A stretch of DNA of 64,000 nucleotides from Bacillota bacterium (GTDB lineage Bacteria; Bacillota; Clostridia; Lachnospirales; Lachnospiraceae): positions 122,126 through 186,125 of the forward strand of contig JAEZOB010000003.1 of the NCBI GenBank assembly GCA_023414355.1, given 5' to 3'. Made by a program: the position numbers and the translations under genes. Positions within the stretch are counted from its first letter, which is position 1; each line of letters starts with the position of its first letter. The notes under the pieces were generated by a model. That model was not told the origin of the DNA. It saw only the letters and a program-made list of their open reading frames with translations, and ran no database searches. This document shows positions 7,370 through 16,521 of the stretch, piece after piece.

Positions 7370-9394
7370 TTGAGCAACGGCTTTAAACTGAAGTTCAGAA
7401 AAATCATAGTTTTATTCCTACTGGTCTTGTTACCTGTCACTGCAATGCTCTGTCAGAAGCAGTATGCCATTGCAAAGGAGCAGGAAAAAACATTAACCAT
7501 CTTATTTACCCATGATTTGCATGACAATCTCTTGCCATTTCAGACAATAGAGAAAGGTGAGGTTAAAAAGCTCGGTGGATACGCAAGACTTGCCAGTGCC
7601 ATTCGCGCACAGAAGGAGAAGAATCCCGATGCGTTGCTCGTGGATGGTGGAGATTTTTCTATGGGAACACCATTTCAGACCATATTTGCCAGTGATGCTC
7701 CTGAGCTTCAGCTGCTTGGGGCATTGGGTTATGATGTCACAACCTTGGGAAATCATGAGTTTGATTATCGTTCAGACGGCTTGACCGAAAGCCTGAAGGT
7801 AGCTGTTGACAGTAAGGAGAAGCTGCCGGTGATCATATCCTCTAATATTCAGTTTCCGCTTGATCCGGAGGGAATGCTCTCCGATGATCTTTCTGATCTG
7901 AAAAATGCCATGGAGGACTACGGGGTTCGGGATTATATTGTGTTGGAACGAGGCGGGATTAAAATCGGGGTCTTCGGGGTGATGGGAGAGGAATCGGAAT
8001 CAATGGCTCCTATGTCCGGGGTAACCTTCGACGATGAGATTGAACAGGCGAAAAGAGTAGTAAAGATATTGAAAGAGGAGAAAAAGGTTGATTTCATCCT
8101 TTGCCTATCCCATTCAGGAACCCAGGACCGGGCTAAGGACTCAGAAGATGAGATCCTTGCGAAAGAGGTTCCTGATATTAATATGATTGTTAGTGGCCAT
8201 ACCCATACAACTCTGGCAGAACCGATTCTGGTAGGAAATACAATCATCGGCTCAGTCGGCTGTTATGGTAAATACCTAGGCAGCGTCAGTCTATCTGGGA
8301 GTGGTAGCGGAAGATGGAGCATAGAGGACTATTCAATCATTCCGATTGATGACCACCTCAAAGAGGATAATGGGATTAAAGAGCTGGTACAGAGCTATAA
8401 GAATTTAGTCCAGAAGAAGTATTTTGACAAATTCGGTTTGAAGTATGACGAGAAGATTGCTTACTCTGATTTTCGGTTTCAAACCCCCGATGAAATTTCT
8501 GTTATACATGGAGAAGCTACGATTGGCAATCTGATCAGTGATGCTTATATCTATGCCGTAAAGAAAGCAGAAGGAGATCAGTATAGTGAGATTGATGCGG
8601 CAGTCGTTCCCTGTGGCACCATAAGAGATACGATATTTCAGGGTGAGGTTACCACAGCCAATGCATTTAGTATCAGCTCGCTAGGGGTTGGAGCAGATGG
8701 GATGCCGGGGTATCCGCTGATTTCCGTCTATTTGACCGGTAAGGAAATGAAGACCTTATGTGAAGTGGATGCTTCTATCACTCCCTTGATGGATGAAGCT
8801 CAGCTTTATCTGTCCGGAATGAATTTTACCTTCAATCCGAAGCGTTTGATTTTTAACAAGGTTGTTGATACAGAGCTTATGACGGAGGACGGTTCATCCA
8901 AGGAACTCGAGGATAAGAAGCTGTATCGAATTGTCTGCAATCTGTATTCGGCACAAATGCTTTCCGTTGTGGGAGACAAATCCTTCGGTTTGATGTCCAT
9001 TGTTCCTAAGGATCAGGACGGGAAGGTTATTACTAATTTTGAAGATTATATCATTTACAATAAAGAGAATGGTAAGAAAATTGAGTTGAAGGAATGGTAT
9101 GCGGTAGTGGAATATCTGCAATCCTTTCAGAAGACGGATGGTGTTTCGGTGATTCCGGCATTCTATGAAAAGCCACAGGGAAGAAAGGTAGTACAGAAGG
9201 ATACCTCCCTTACGGCAATCCTTGAAAAACCCAATAATATCGGTATTACAGTCGACATCATTGCAGCAGTGCTGCTGGTTATTCTTATCCTTTGTATTCT
9301 CCGTGTCGCGAACGGGAAGAAGCATAGAAAATCTCGAAGAGGCAGAAAATCAAAAACTCACAGGGCAGGAAAAAAACCAGGTAAAAAGCGTTGA
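7370..9394 (+). CDS. Membrane-anchored 5'-nucleotidase/metallophosphoesterase
   Basis: 674 residues with a TTG start at 7370 behind an AGGGAGGG site. N-terminal signal/anchor helix (residues ~10-30), then a calcineurin-like metallophosphoesterase domain: FTHDLHDN, DGGDFSMG, LGNHEFD, SHSG and SGHTHT supply the two-metal ligands. The C-terminal 5'-nucleotidase domain covers ~360-620. A transmembrane helix near residues 625-645 is followed by a very basic tail (Lys/Arg/Gly). Likely an extracellular UshA/YfkN-like enzyme that hydrolyses nucleotides or sugar-nucleotide esters. Exact substrate is not readable from sequence. Confidence 0.88.
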   Translation: MSNGFKLKFRKIIVLFLLVLLPVTAMLCQKQYAIAKEQEKTLTILFTHDLHDNLLPFQTIEKGEVKKLGGYARLASAIRAQKEKNPDALLVDGGDFSMGTPFQTIFASDAPELQLLGALGYDVTTLGNHEFDYRSDGLTESLKVAVDSKEKLPVIISSNIQFPLDPEGMLSDDLSDLKNAMEDYGVRDYIVLERGGIKIGVFGVMGEESESMAPMSGVTFDDEIEQAKRVVKILKEEKKVDFILCLSHSGTQDRAKDSEDEILAKEVPDINMIVSGHTHTTLAEPILVGNTIIGSVGCYGKYLGSVSLSGSGSGRWSIEDYSIIPIDDHLKEDNGIKELVQSYKNLVQKKYFDKFGLKYDEKIAYSDFRFQTPDEISVIHGEATIGNLISDAYIYAVKKAEGDQYSEIDAAVVPCGTIRDTIFQGEVTTANAFSISSLGVGADGMPGYPLISVYLTGKEMKTLCEVDASITPLMDEAQLYLSGMNFTFNPKRLIFNKVVDTELMTEDGSSKELEDKKLYRIVCNLYSAQMLSVVGDKSFGLMSIVPKDQDGKVITNFEDYIIYNKENGKKIELKEWYAVVEYLQSFQKTDGVSVIPAFYEKPQGRKVVQKDTSLTAILEKPNNIGITVDIIAAVLLVILILCILRVANGKKHRKSRRGRKSKTHRAGKKPGKKR

Positions 9395-9517
9395 GTTCTG
9401 TCAACAAAGGAATGGTTGGCCTTTTGAGTTGAAAATTCTTCGTAGAACACCAGATACATAAAATAATAGTAGAGTGGCACCTTGTTCAAAAAGTAACATA
9501 CAACTGATACTTTGTTC

Positions 9518-9545
9518 TTGACTTTAAGGAATAGAATAGTATAAT
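9518..9545 (+). promoter_or_regulatory. Sigma-A type promoter for the NADH oxidase gene
   Basis: TTGACT (9518-9523), a 16-base spacer, then TATAAT (9540-9545), about 55 bases before the ATG at 9600. Close to the housekeeping consensus. Confidence 0.6.
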
Positions 9546-9599
9546 TAGTTTGATAATAGTAATGATTACTATTTGACCTGTAGATTGGAGGAAATCTTT

Positions 9600-10964
9600 A
9601 TGAAGATTGTTGTAATCGGTTGTACCCATGCTGGAACTGCAGCTGTTAAAACTATTTTAAGGGAAAATCCCGGTGCGGAGGTTACCGTATTTGAGCGTAA
9701 CGATAATATCTCGTTCCTGTCTTGCGGAATTGCTTTATATGTTGGTGGTGTAGTGAAGGATGCCGCTGGTCTGTTTTACTCAAGCCCGGAGGAGCTAAAG
9801 AGCATGGGTGCAGATATCAGGATCAGACATAATGTGAAAATGATAGATACAGAAGCTAAGAGGGTGATTGCTGAGAATATGGCGACAGGAGAAGAAGTCG
9901 TAGTAAGCTATGATAAGCTTGTGAATACCACAGGCTCCTGGCCTATCATTCCTCCGATACCCGGTATCGAAAGTAAGAACATCCTGCTCTGTAAAAATTA
10001 CTCGCAGGCAAATGAAATTATTGATCGGGCAGCTGCTGCAAAACGTGTCGTGATTGTTGGCGGTGGTTATATCGGTATCGAGTTGGTGGAAGCCTTCCGC
10101 GAATCCGGCAAAGAGGTTGCTCTAATTGACGGATTGGACCGAATTCTGAATAAATATTTGGATAAGGAATTTACGGATATTCTGGAAGAGGATTTACGAA
10201 ATAGAGGTATTACCCTGGCACTTGATCAGGCAGTTACCCAATTTGAAGCAAACGATACCGGCGAGGTAACAAAGGTCGTAACTGCTAAGGGCGAATTTTC
10301 TGCAGATATGGTTATTCTGTGTGTTGGCTTCCGACCAAATAACGAGTTGCTGAAGGGTAAAGTAGATATGCTGCCCAACGGTGCTATCATCGTGGATGAA
10401 TATATGAGATCAAGCAACCCAGACATCTATGCTGCAGGTGACAGCTGCTCAGTCTATTATAATCCGAATGGCGGTCAGGCCTATATTCCGTTGGCAACCA
10501 ATGCTGTCAGGATGGGAATGCTGATCGGTAAGAATATCAGGGAGCCTAAGGTGAAGTATCGCGGGACGCAGTCAACCTCCGGCCTGCACCTATTCGGTTA
10601 CAATATCGGCTCGACCGGAGTAACTGCTACAAGCGCACCGCAATTTGGGCTTTCGGTACGTTCCGTCATACTGAAGGACAATTACCGACCTGAATTTATG
10701 CCGACAACCGAAGAGGTGTTAATGCAGCTGGTATATGAGGTTGGCTCCAAGCGGATCGTGGGTGGTCAGGTTATGAGCAAGTATGATATCACACAATCTG
10801 CAAATACACTGTCGCTGGCAATCCAGAACAAAATGACGATTGAGGATCTTGCCTACGTTGATTTCTTCTTCCAACCGCATTTTGACCGCCCATGGAATTA
10901 CCTTAATCTTCTGGCGCAGGCTGCTTTGGAGCAGGAGAGAAAGCTGGAAGGCAACAATGCATAA
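9600..10964 (+). CDS. NADH oxidase of the CoA-disulfide reductase family
   Basis: 454 residues from the ATG at 9600 (GGAGGAAA site). FAD/NAD-dependent single-cysteine disulfide reductase fold: N-terminal FAD loop VVIGCTHAGTAAV, redox Cys in SFLSCGIALY around residue 43, second dinucleotide fold VVIVGGGYIGIELVEAF, FAD end motif SNPDIYAAGD, then a dimerisation domain. This residue pattern is the water-forming NADH oxidase (Nox) subgroup, which protects anaerobes by reducing O2; a CoA-disulfide or polysulfide reductase role cannot be excluded. It overlaps the next small gene by 8 bases. Confidence 0.85.
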   Translation: MKIVVIGCTHAGTAAVKTILRENPGAEVTVFERNDNISFLSCGIALYVGGVVKDAAGLFYSSPEELKSMGADIRIRHNVKMIDTEAKRVIAENMATGEEVVVSYDKLVNTTGSWPIIPPIPGIESKNILLCKNYSQANEIIDRAAAAKRVVIVGGGYIGIELVEAFRESGKEVALIDGLDRILNKYLDKEFTDILEEDLRNRGITLALDQAVTQFEANDTGEVTKVVTAKGEFSADMVILCVGFRPNNELLKGKVDMLPNGAIIVDEYMRSSNPDIYAAGDSCSVYYNPNGGQAYIPLATNAVRMGMLIGKNIREPKVKYRGTQSTSGLHLFGYNIGSTGVTATSAPQFGLSVRSVILKDNYRPEFMPTTEEVLMQLVYEVGSKRIVGGQVMSKYDITQSANTLSLAIQNKMTIEDLAYVDFFFQPHFDRPWNYLNLLAQAALEQERKLEGNNA

Positions 10965-11232
10965 CAATGAGATCAATCAAATGGAATGCAGGATGGGTTG
11001 CGGTGCCTGCTGTATCGCTCCCTCCATCTCCTCCGCCATACCGGGAATGCCGGAAGGTAAACCTGCAGGGGTGCGCTGTATCCAATTGACGGAGGATAAT
11101 CTGTGTAAATTATTCGGGAGTAGCTTAAGACCTACAGTTTGCAGAAGTCTGAAGCCTTCCTCGGAAATGTGCGGAGCATGCGAGGAAGAAGCGTTCCGGT
11201 ATCTCACACAGCTAGAACAGGAAACATCATAA
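10957..11232 (+). CDS. YkgJ-like Cys-cluster protein
   Basis: 91 residues from the ATG at 10957, overlapping the end of the oxidase gene, with a GGAAGG site. The N-terminal ECRMGCGACCIAPS is the CxxxCGxCC signature of the YkgJ/zinc- or iron-chelating family, with further Cys in VRCIQL, NLCKLF, TVCRSL and MCGACEEE. Function of the family is not settled; metal binding is the usual assignment. Overlap with the oxidase gene suggests a redox or metal-linked partnership (inference). Confidence 0.85.
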   Translation: MHNNEINQMECRMGCGACCIAPSISSAIPGMPEGKPAGVRCIQLTEDNLCKLFGSSLRPTVCRSLKPSSEMCGACEEEAFRYLTQLEQETS

Positions 11233-11238
11233 TAAACT

Positions 11239-11295
11239 AAAGGGCGTATCGTATTATAACTTAAGAAGTTGATTTTACGACGCGCCCTTTTATTT
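11239..11295 (+). terminator. Rho-independent terminator after the Nox operon
   Basis: AAAGGGCG (from 11239) pairs with CGCGCCCTTT (11281-11290), followed by a short T-rich stretch; the stem is interrupted by a loop region. Confidence 0.65.
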
Positions 11296-11379
11296 CATAT
11301 TTTTATAGAATAGCATAAATATTGATATATGGTTTATGTATTTATTATAATGCATTTATTGGAAAACACTACATTACTA

Positions 11380-11826
11380 CTATTCCTGTTGGTTAGTTAT
11401 ATTAGTATCATTCATACTTACATCATCCACTATATCTAATGGATAAAGTCCCCTTTGGTATAAATAAAATGTATTTATACTTCTTGAAAAAATCATCATT
11501 GCACCAAAGCATACATATACGATACTCAGTACAACCAAAATCAGATTAAATCCTGAGGTCAACGATATGAATCCGGATATTCCTCCAACCATAAATAACA
11601 CTACCAAAAGCCATTTAGCCCATTGGTGACCTTTATACATAAAATACAATATTACTCCCGATACAATAAATCTAAATATACCTTGTATAATTCTATAGTT
11701 GGCCAAATCCATTCTGTTACTGATAGCATAAAGTGAAGATAATATTGCCGTTACAATAAAATTAAGTATTAGAATTGTCACTATTAGACAAATTACTAGC
11801 TTTTTTCCCTTGTTAACTATCTCCAT
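11380..11826 (-). CDS. Small four-helix membrane protein, unknown function
   Basis: 148 residues with a good AGGAGG site. Four hydrophobic segments at about residues 9-32, 45-63, 70-90 and 93-115, followed by a hydrophilic tail. I do not recognise the family. It stands alone on the minus strand between the Nox operon terminator and the phzF-like gene. Confidence 0.7.
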   Translation of the reverse strand: MEIVNKGKKLVICLIVTILILNFIVTAILSSLYAISNRMDLANYRIIQGIFRFIVSGVILYFMYKGHQWAKWLLVVLFMVGGISGFISLTSGFNLILVVLSIVYVCFGAMMIFSRSINTFYLYQRGLYPLDIVDDVSMNDTNITNQQE

Positions 11827-12085
11827 AATTTTATCCTCCTATCGAAAGTATTATACAATATAAACATTGGGATTTCTACCATAATATTCCACATTCTATT
11901 AATTAATATCAATACTTTACAGGATGATTTCGTTGCTAGATGCCTTTTTTCATTGCCCTTTCAGAGTTTTTGTAAAATCGTGGTTTCAAAAGCTTAGCCC
12001 TTAATTATCTTGCATACAATAAAATATTTGACCCTGATATGGAGAAGATGTACAATATATAAAATTTACATATTTTAGGGAGGAT

Positions 12086-12967
12086 ATGATGGAAGAATAT
12101 GTATATAAGAAAATTGATGCCTTTACCTCAGGCAATTCCTACGGCAATCCGGCTGCCTGTATTTATCTGGAGCCCGGACAGCATCTGACAGAGCAGGAGA
12201 TGCAATTGATCGCTAAGCAGCATAAGGGTTTTGTATCGGAAGTGGTTTATCTGTGGCAGGAGGAAGAAAAGTTGATGCTTGCTTATTACTCCAGTGAATG
12301 CGAGGTTGATTTCTGCGGCCATGGGACGATCGCCTGTATGTACAGCCTGATCAGACAAAACCCAAGCTTAATGAAGTTGGAAGAACTGACGATTACTACG
12401 ATGCAAAAGGGAAGCTTAACGGTTTATAATAAGATTACTGATCAGAACGCAGTCTTTATCACCGCGCCTCAACCCGAATATCATGCTCTCGAAATATCAA
12501 AAGAATACATAGCAGCAAAGCTTGGATTGAATCTGTCCGATCTTTCTGAAAGAGCTCCGATAGAAATGATTGATGCAGGATTGAAGACATTGATCGTGCC
12601 AATCAGAGATCTTATTAAGGAAACATCTGTCTATCCGCAGGAGCAGGTGCTAAAGCACTTTTGCAAAGAGCATGGAATTGATATTATCCTGATTTACACA
12701 TTGCAGGTGAAGAAACAGGGTAGAGCCGCCCATACCCGGGTATTTGCCCCAAAGTATGGATATCTGGAGGATCCGGCGACCGGTTCAGGAAACAGTGCTT
12801 TCGGATACTATATGCTGAAGCATGGTTTATGGTCTGGTGAACCGATTGCACTAGAGCAGGGTGGTGATAATATCGAATACAACGAGGTTCGATTAATGAT
12901 CAAGGATGGAAAAGTGCTGTTTGGCGGAGCAGCAACAGATCGGATTGTCGGTAGCTATCTGGTTTAG
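12086..12967 (+). CDS. PhzF-family isomerase/epimerase (copy 1)
   Basis: 293 residues; tandem ATGs at 12086 and 12089 follow AGGGAGGA. PhzF proteins have two diaminopimelate-epimerase-like halves; the catalytic Glu lies in KGFVSEVVYL (residue ~50). Other motifs: VDFCGHGTIA in the first half and DPATGSGNSAFGYY in the second. Only PhzF itself has a known reaction (DHHA isomerisation); these homologues are of unknown substrate. No phenazine genes are present. A second, divergent PhzF is at 41951. Confidence 0.85.
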   Translation: MMEEYVYKKIDAFTSGNSYGNPAACIYLEPGQHLTEQEMQLIAKQHKGFVSEVVYLWQEEEKLMLAYYSSECEVDFCGHGTIACMYSLIRQNPSLMKLEELTITTMQKGSLTVYNKITDQNAVFITAPQPEYHALEISKEYIAAKLGLNLSDLSERAPIEMIDAGLKTLIVPIRDLIKETSVYPQEQVLKHFCKEHGIDIILIYTLQVKKQGRAAHTRVFAPKYGYLEDPATGSGNSAFGYYMLKHGLWSGEPIALEQGGDNIEYNEVRLMIKDGKVLFGGAATDRIVGSYLV

Positions 12968-13050
12968 AGGAGTAGAGTTGTGAAGTTTCAAAATGAATGA
13001 TAAGAAAAGTGAAAAGAGGCTTTTTGAATATAATAATCGAATAAAAAGTG

Positions 13051-13097
13051 AAAGGACCAGCCTTCCCTAAGAGAGTGTAAGGAAAGCCGGTCCTTTT
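13051..13097. terminator. Terminator between convergent phzF and HDOD genes
   Basis: AAAGGACCAGCCTTCC (13051-13066) and GGAAAGCCGGTCCTTTT (13081-13097) form a long stem with one mismatch region and a 14-base loop, with A and T runs on either side. Confidence 0.85.
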
Positions 13098-13142
13098 GTT
13101 TACAATGTATTTTAAATTATGAAGCAGTCCATCTGTGCTTCC

Positions 13143-14300
13143 TTATTTTAAGTACCTCGCAAGACGTTTCTCAAAATCTTCTTTGGATATATTGATAGAA
13201 GCAAATGCCGCCTCATCAATTGGCGGGATATCCGTTGCTCCAAGTCTAATCCATGCATAATGTTGTGCAATATGAATAATGGACACCATTTCATTATGAA
13301 CAATACTGACATCCTGAGGTCTGTGATGATACAAAGCAGCCTCATATATCGGGAAAGGCAGCTCCCAAAGATCTAAGAAATGGGCACCGATCTCCTGATG
13401 ACTGATTCTATATTCACCGAGTTCTATCTTAAGGTTGTCGTGTGTGATCTCGTGCTTTTGAAGCTTCCCCTTCTTTTCCAGCCCGGCGATCAGTATGATC
13501 AGTCCGATATTGTGCATCAGACCCGCAAACATGGCTGCTTCCGGGGGTTGTTTGTGCAAAAACGTCTCATATAAGAACAGAAAGATCCGATTCGTCAGAT
13601 AAGCATGCTTCCACAGTAATTCCGGTTCTTCCCCGATTTTATCTGTTTCCTTGGTTGCGCTGAGCACGCAAGCCCAATGCAGAAAGCTTTTCAGATTATG
13701 CAATCCGATATAGTTGGCTGCCTGGCGTACCGTATCCGGCATGACGCCATATACAGCGGACTTTCCGACTTGAATGAGAAGTGTTGAGATATCAGGATCC
13801 TGTTCAATCGCTTCAACCAGAGCATCCATATTCTCTTCTTCGATCAGACGGATCATTTTCTCGCAGTTACCGGGCATAGTATTATGACAATCGATATCCT
13901 CTATTAGTTTCATCAAATTCGTTGAATTCAGGACGACATCATCAGCGAACAGCTTTTCGATATCCTTAAGCAATGTATCATTGCTCCAGGGCTTAAATAC
14001 ATACAGTTTTGCCAGATTATGCAGCAAAGCGCGGAACATGAGCTTCTCCTCAGCGTAACCGCTAAGTATGACACGGATAATCTTAGGGTATTTTTCCTTC
14101 ACGATCGTCAAAAGCTTAAATCCATCAAGAATTGGCATCCTCATATCACTGATAATCATATCTGCTTCATTTTCCTCGAGAATCTTCAGCGCTTCCATAC
14201 CATTTTCTGCAGTAAATATTTCATAATCAGTGTCCAAAAACATTCTCGACAAGGCTTTTAGAATCTGTACTTCATCGTCTACAATTAAAATCTTTTTCAT
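13143..14300 (-). CDS. Response regulator with HDOD output domain
   Basis: 385 residues. Residues 1-118 are a receiver domain (ILIVDDE, phospho-acceptor Asp in MIISDMRMP, Lys in YVFKPW). From ~130 to 355 there is an HDOD domain (LIQVGKSAVYG, then AGLMHNIG, IGAHFLDLWELP). HDOD proteins are HD-like signalling domains, often without hydrolase activity, linked to motility and stress regulation. It is preceded on the same strand by a response regulator-histidine kinase gene, which may phosphorylate it. Confidence 0.9.
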   Translation of the reverse strand: MKKILIVDDEVQILKALSRMFLDTDYEIFTAENGMEALKILEENEADMIISDMRMPILDGFKLLTIVKEKYPKIIRVILSGYAEEKLMFRALLHNLAKLYVFKPWSNDTLLKDIEKLFADDVVLNSTNLMKLIEDIDCHNTMPGNCEKMIRLIEEENMDALVEAIEQDPDISTLLIQVGKSAVYGVMPDTVRQAANYIGLHNLKSFLHWACVLSATKETDKIGEEPELLWKHAYLTNRIFLFLYETFLHKQPPEAAMFAGLMHNIGLIILIAGLEKKGKLQKHEITHDNLKIELGEYRISHQEIGAHFLDLWELPFPIYEAALYHHRPQDVSIVHNEMVSIIHIAQHYAWIRLGATDIPPIDEAAFASINISKEDFEKRLARYLK

Positions 14301-14494
14301 ACCCCTTCATCCTTTCATTTTTGTGGAATTTTAGTTCTTCAAATGAAAAACCGATAATTAGATTGCCGTCCCTGGTGTTTTTCTGCAATGTAATCAAGCA
14401 TTGCTAAGTCATCTTAAAGTTCACATAAATGTCCATTCTGATTGAAACTGTAAAATAAGTATCTCATGGCTGTCTGCGGGTATCTTGTCCAATC

Positions 14495-15787
14495 TTATTC
14501 GTTTGTTACAATCGGCAAGGTGATGATAAAGGTTGCACCCTTGCCAAGCTCACTTTTTACCTCTATGGAGCCGTTATGCTTATTGACAATAATATCATAC
14601 GAAATACTCAAACCAAGTCCTGTGCCCTGGCCGATATCCTTTGTAGTAAAGAAGGGTTCAAAAATCTTTAAAAGATATTCCTCCGGTATCCCCGGACCAT
14701 CATCAATAAACCATAGTTTCACTTCCTGATTTTCTTTCCGCGCAACAATTCCGATATGACCAAGTTCGCCCCGTTCCTGGGATTGGATGGCCTGCGCGGC
14801 ATTGAGGATAATATTCACAAATACTCGTCCAAGCAATACACGGTTGCAGAAGAGCAGGATATCATCCGGTACGTCAAGCTCTATATCGGCTACATATTTC
14901 ACCTCATTCTGAGTGATTAGGATAACCTGGCGGATAATCTCGAGTAAATCATAGGTATCCTTTTCATCATTCTTAGGGGTACGTGCAAATAAACGAAGAG
15001 ACCTGACAATTTCGGTTACTCTGTCGATACCGTCCTCTGATTCTGCAAAAATATCCTCCATCTCTGCAAGGATGGGATCAAGCTTAAGGCTTTTATATTT
15101 ATTTCGGATCTCCTCCGCAGCATGTTGAAGCTCCGGTTGTTCGGAAAATTCTATCCCGTTTATTCTGCCCTGCACAAATTCAAGAAATTCTACGATCCTG
15201 TTAAAATATTTATGCAAGGAATCAAAATTACTGCTGACAAAGCCCATCGGATTATTGATTTCATGAGCAATGCCTGCGGCAAGTTGTCCGATTGCAGCCA
15301 TTTTCTCAGACTGCACCAGAGTAAATTTGGTCTCGTTCAGCTGTGCGTTAATGATTTTTAATTCCTCATATTGCTTTTTGGTGACTTCAATCAGGGATTT
15401 CAGATTATTGGAGTTGTTCTTGGCTTCCACTGCAACCTTAACACGCGCATTGAATTCCAAGGCATTGATCGGCTTATAGATATAATCAAAGGCTCCAAGC
15501 TCAAAACATTTTTTATAGCTTTCAAGGTCGTCAAGGGAAGTAAGCATGATGATCGGCATATCATCATAATCGGGATTGGAGCGTATTTGTGACAATAGGT
15601 CCAGACCGCTGATCTCCGGCATGATGATATCCAATATTAAGATGTCGATAAGGTTATCGTTAAGTAAGGATTTCGCTTCTGAAGGGGCACTGCAAAGCAG
15701 TATCTTTGTGATATCCGGAATGGCTTCTAAGTACCTCTTGGCAATTGCCAGGTTGAGTTGACTGTCGTCTACTACAAGTACATTCAT
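14495..15787 (-). CDS. Hybrid protein: receiver domain fused to histidine kinase
   Basis: 430 residues from the ATG at 15787 (GGAGG site; the upstream in-frame ATG has none). Residues 1-120 are a receiver domain (VLVVDDSQ, ILDIIMPE, YIYKP), followed by a coiled coil at ~125-165, then a dimerisation/phosphoacceptor segment (AAIGQLAAGIAHEINNPMGF, the His in HEINNP) and an ATPase domain (DDGPGIPEEY, GTGLGLSISYDI). No transmembrane segment is present, so it is cytoplasmic and its receiver takes the sensory place. Lies upstream of the receiver-HDOD gene with a ~190-base gap. Confidence 0.9.
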   Translation of the reverse strand: MNVLVVDDSQLNLAIAKRYLEAIPDITKILLCSAPSEAKSLLNDNLIDILILDIIMPEISGLDLLSQIRSNPDYDDMPIIMLTSLDDLESYKKCFELGAFDYIYKPINALEFNARVKVAVEAKNNSNNLKSLIEVTKKQYEELKIINAQLNETKFTLVQSEKMAAIGQLAAGIAHEINNPMGFVSSNFDSLHKYFNRIVEFLEFVQGRINGIEFSEQPELQHAAEEIRNKYKSLKLDPILAEMEDIFAESEDGIDRVTEIVRSLRLFARTPKNDEKDTYDLLEIIRQVILITQNEVKYVADIELDVPDDILLFCNRVLLGRVFVNIILNAAQAIQSQERGELGHIGIVARKENQEVKLWFIDDGPGIPEEYLLKIFEPFFTTKDIGQGTGLGLSISYDIIVNKHNGSIEVKSELGKGATFIITLPIVTNE

Positions 15788-15912
15788 TTCACAGCCTCCA
15801 TTCATAGGAAACGGATGATGATTATTTCCATTTCATTATATCATTAGGAATTCATTATTTCAACCAAGGATGTACAATTTAACAGAAAATGGAGTGGTTT
15901 ATTTTCATCTTA

Positions 15913-15927
15913 TGTGACAATATCACA
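15913..15927. promoter_or_regulatory. CRP/FNR-like palindrome upstream of arsR
   Basis: TGTGA-CAATA-TCACA, a perfect 5-bp inverted repeat with a 5-base spacer, about 30 bases upstream of the -35 box of the arsR promoter. Spacing differs from the E. coli CRP site (6 bases), so the factor is unknown. Confidence 0.4.
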
Positions 15928-15957
15928 AAGTTTGACTAAAAAATAACGAATTTGACA

Positions 15958-15986
15958 TTGACATATATATCGCTATATCGTAATAT
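15958..15986 (+). promoter_or_regulatory. Promoter for arsR and sulfur fusion gene
   Basis: TTGACA (15958-15963), a 17-base spacer and TAATAT (15981-15986). The spacer itself is an ATATATCG/CTATATCG near-repeat that could hold an operator. Confidence 0.6.
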
Positions 15987-15995
15987 ATAAATATA

Positions 15996-16007
15996 CAGAT
16001 ATATCTG
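15996..16007. promoter_or_regulatory. Perfect 12-bp palindrome at the expected transcript start
   Basis: CAGATATATCTG lies about 10 bases downstream of the -10 box. Its position and symmetry fit an ArsR-type operator for autoregulation; not proven. Confidence 0.45.
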
Positions 16008-16031
16008 AAGCGTTAAAAGCACCGGAGGTGC

Positions 16032-16093
16032 TTTCCTGATATAATAGGTCGATAAACAAGCTCGCTTAGATATCGGCTTACTATATCAGGAAA
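16032..16093 (+). promoter_or_regulatory. Long leader hairpin upstream of arsR
   Basis: Arms 16032-16054 and 16071-16093 form a 23-bp stem in which only three positions are not Watson-Crick, two of them G-U compatible in RNA, with a 16-base loop. A small GCACC-GGA-GGTGC hairpin (16019-16031) sits directly in front. The rest of 15788-16193 shows no gene. Confidence 0.6.
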
Positions 16094-16193
16094 CAAGTGC
16101 GAAGCAACTTTTGACACTTCAATCATAGATCATTAACACGGTAAGTAATATTTTACTTTCAAAAGGTGTTTGCGAAAAATGGAGGCTTGACAG

Positions 16194-16469
16194 ATGAATT
16201 TAGAACAGTACAACGAAGCCGCAGAGCTATTAAAGGTCTTGGCTCATCCGGTCAGACTGTGTATCGTGAAGGGGTTACTTGAAAAGGGAGAGTGCAATGT
16301 GACTAATATGCATTCCTGCATGGAAGCACCACAATCAACGGTTTCCCAGCATATACAGAAGTTAAAGTCCGCAGGGATTATCGAAGGAAGAAGAAACGGA
16401 CTGGAGATTTATTATCATATCAAAAATGATAAAATAGAACATTTAATAAAGCTTTTGTTTGAAGAGTAA
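16194..16469 (+). CDS. ArsR-family repressor, probable sulfur/redox sensor
   Basis: 91 residues, ATG at 16194 with a GGAGG site. Winged-helix ArsR fold: LLKVLAHPVRLCIVKGLL, then PQSTVSQHIQKLKSAGIIEGRRNGLEIYYHI. It has cysteines at about positions 23, 34 and 42; the metal-binding ELCVCDL motif of classical ArsR is absent. ArsR proteins with paired Cys and neighbouring rhodanese/disulfide reductase genes include persulfide sensors such as BigR/SqrR, so a reactive-sulfur signal is a plausible inference. The sulfur fusion gene begins 52 bases downstream. Confidence 0.85.
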   Translation: MNLEQYNEAAELLKVLAHPVRLCIVKGLLEKGECNVTNMHSCMEAPQSTVSQHIQKLKSAGIIEGRRNGLEIYYHIKNDKIEHLIKLLFEE

Positions 16470-16521
16470 CAGAGAATGCTCCAATATCTATATTGATTAA
16501 AAATGAAAGGGGAATAATATT

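Noticed and set aside
10840..10956. Extended N-terminus for the YkgJ-like protein
   Set aside because: The frame extends upstream inside the oxidase gene, but only the ATG at 10957 has a site and begins the conserved region.
12086..12967. PhzF as evidence for phenazine biosynthesis
   Set aside because: No other phz genes are present; PhzF homologues are common with other roles.
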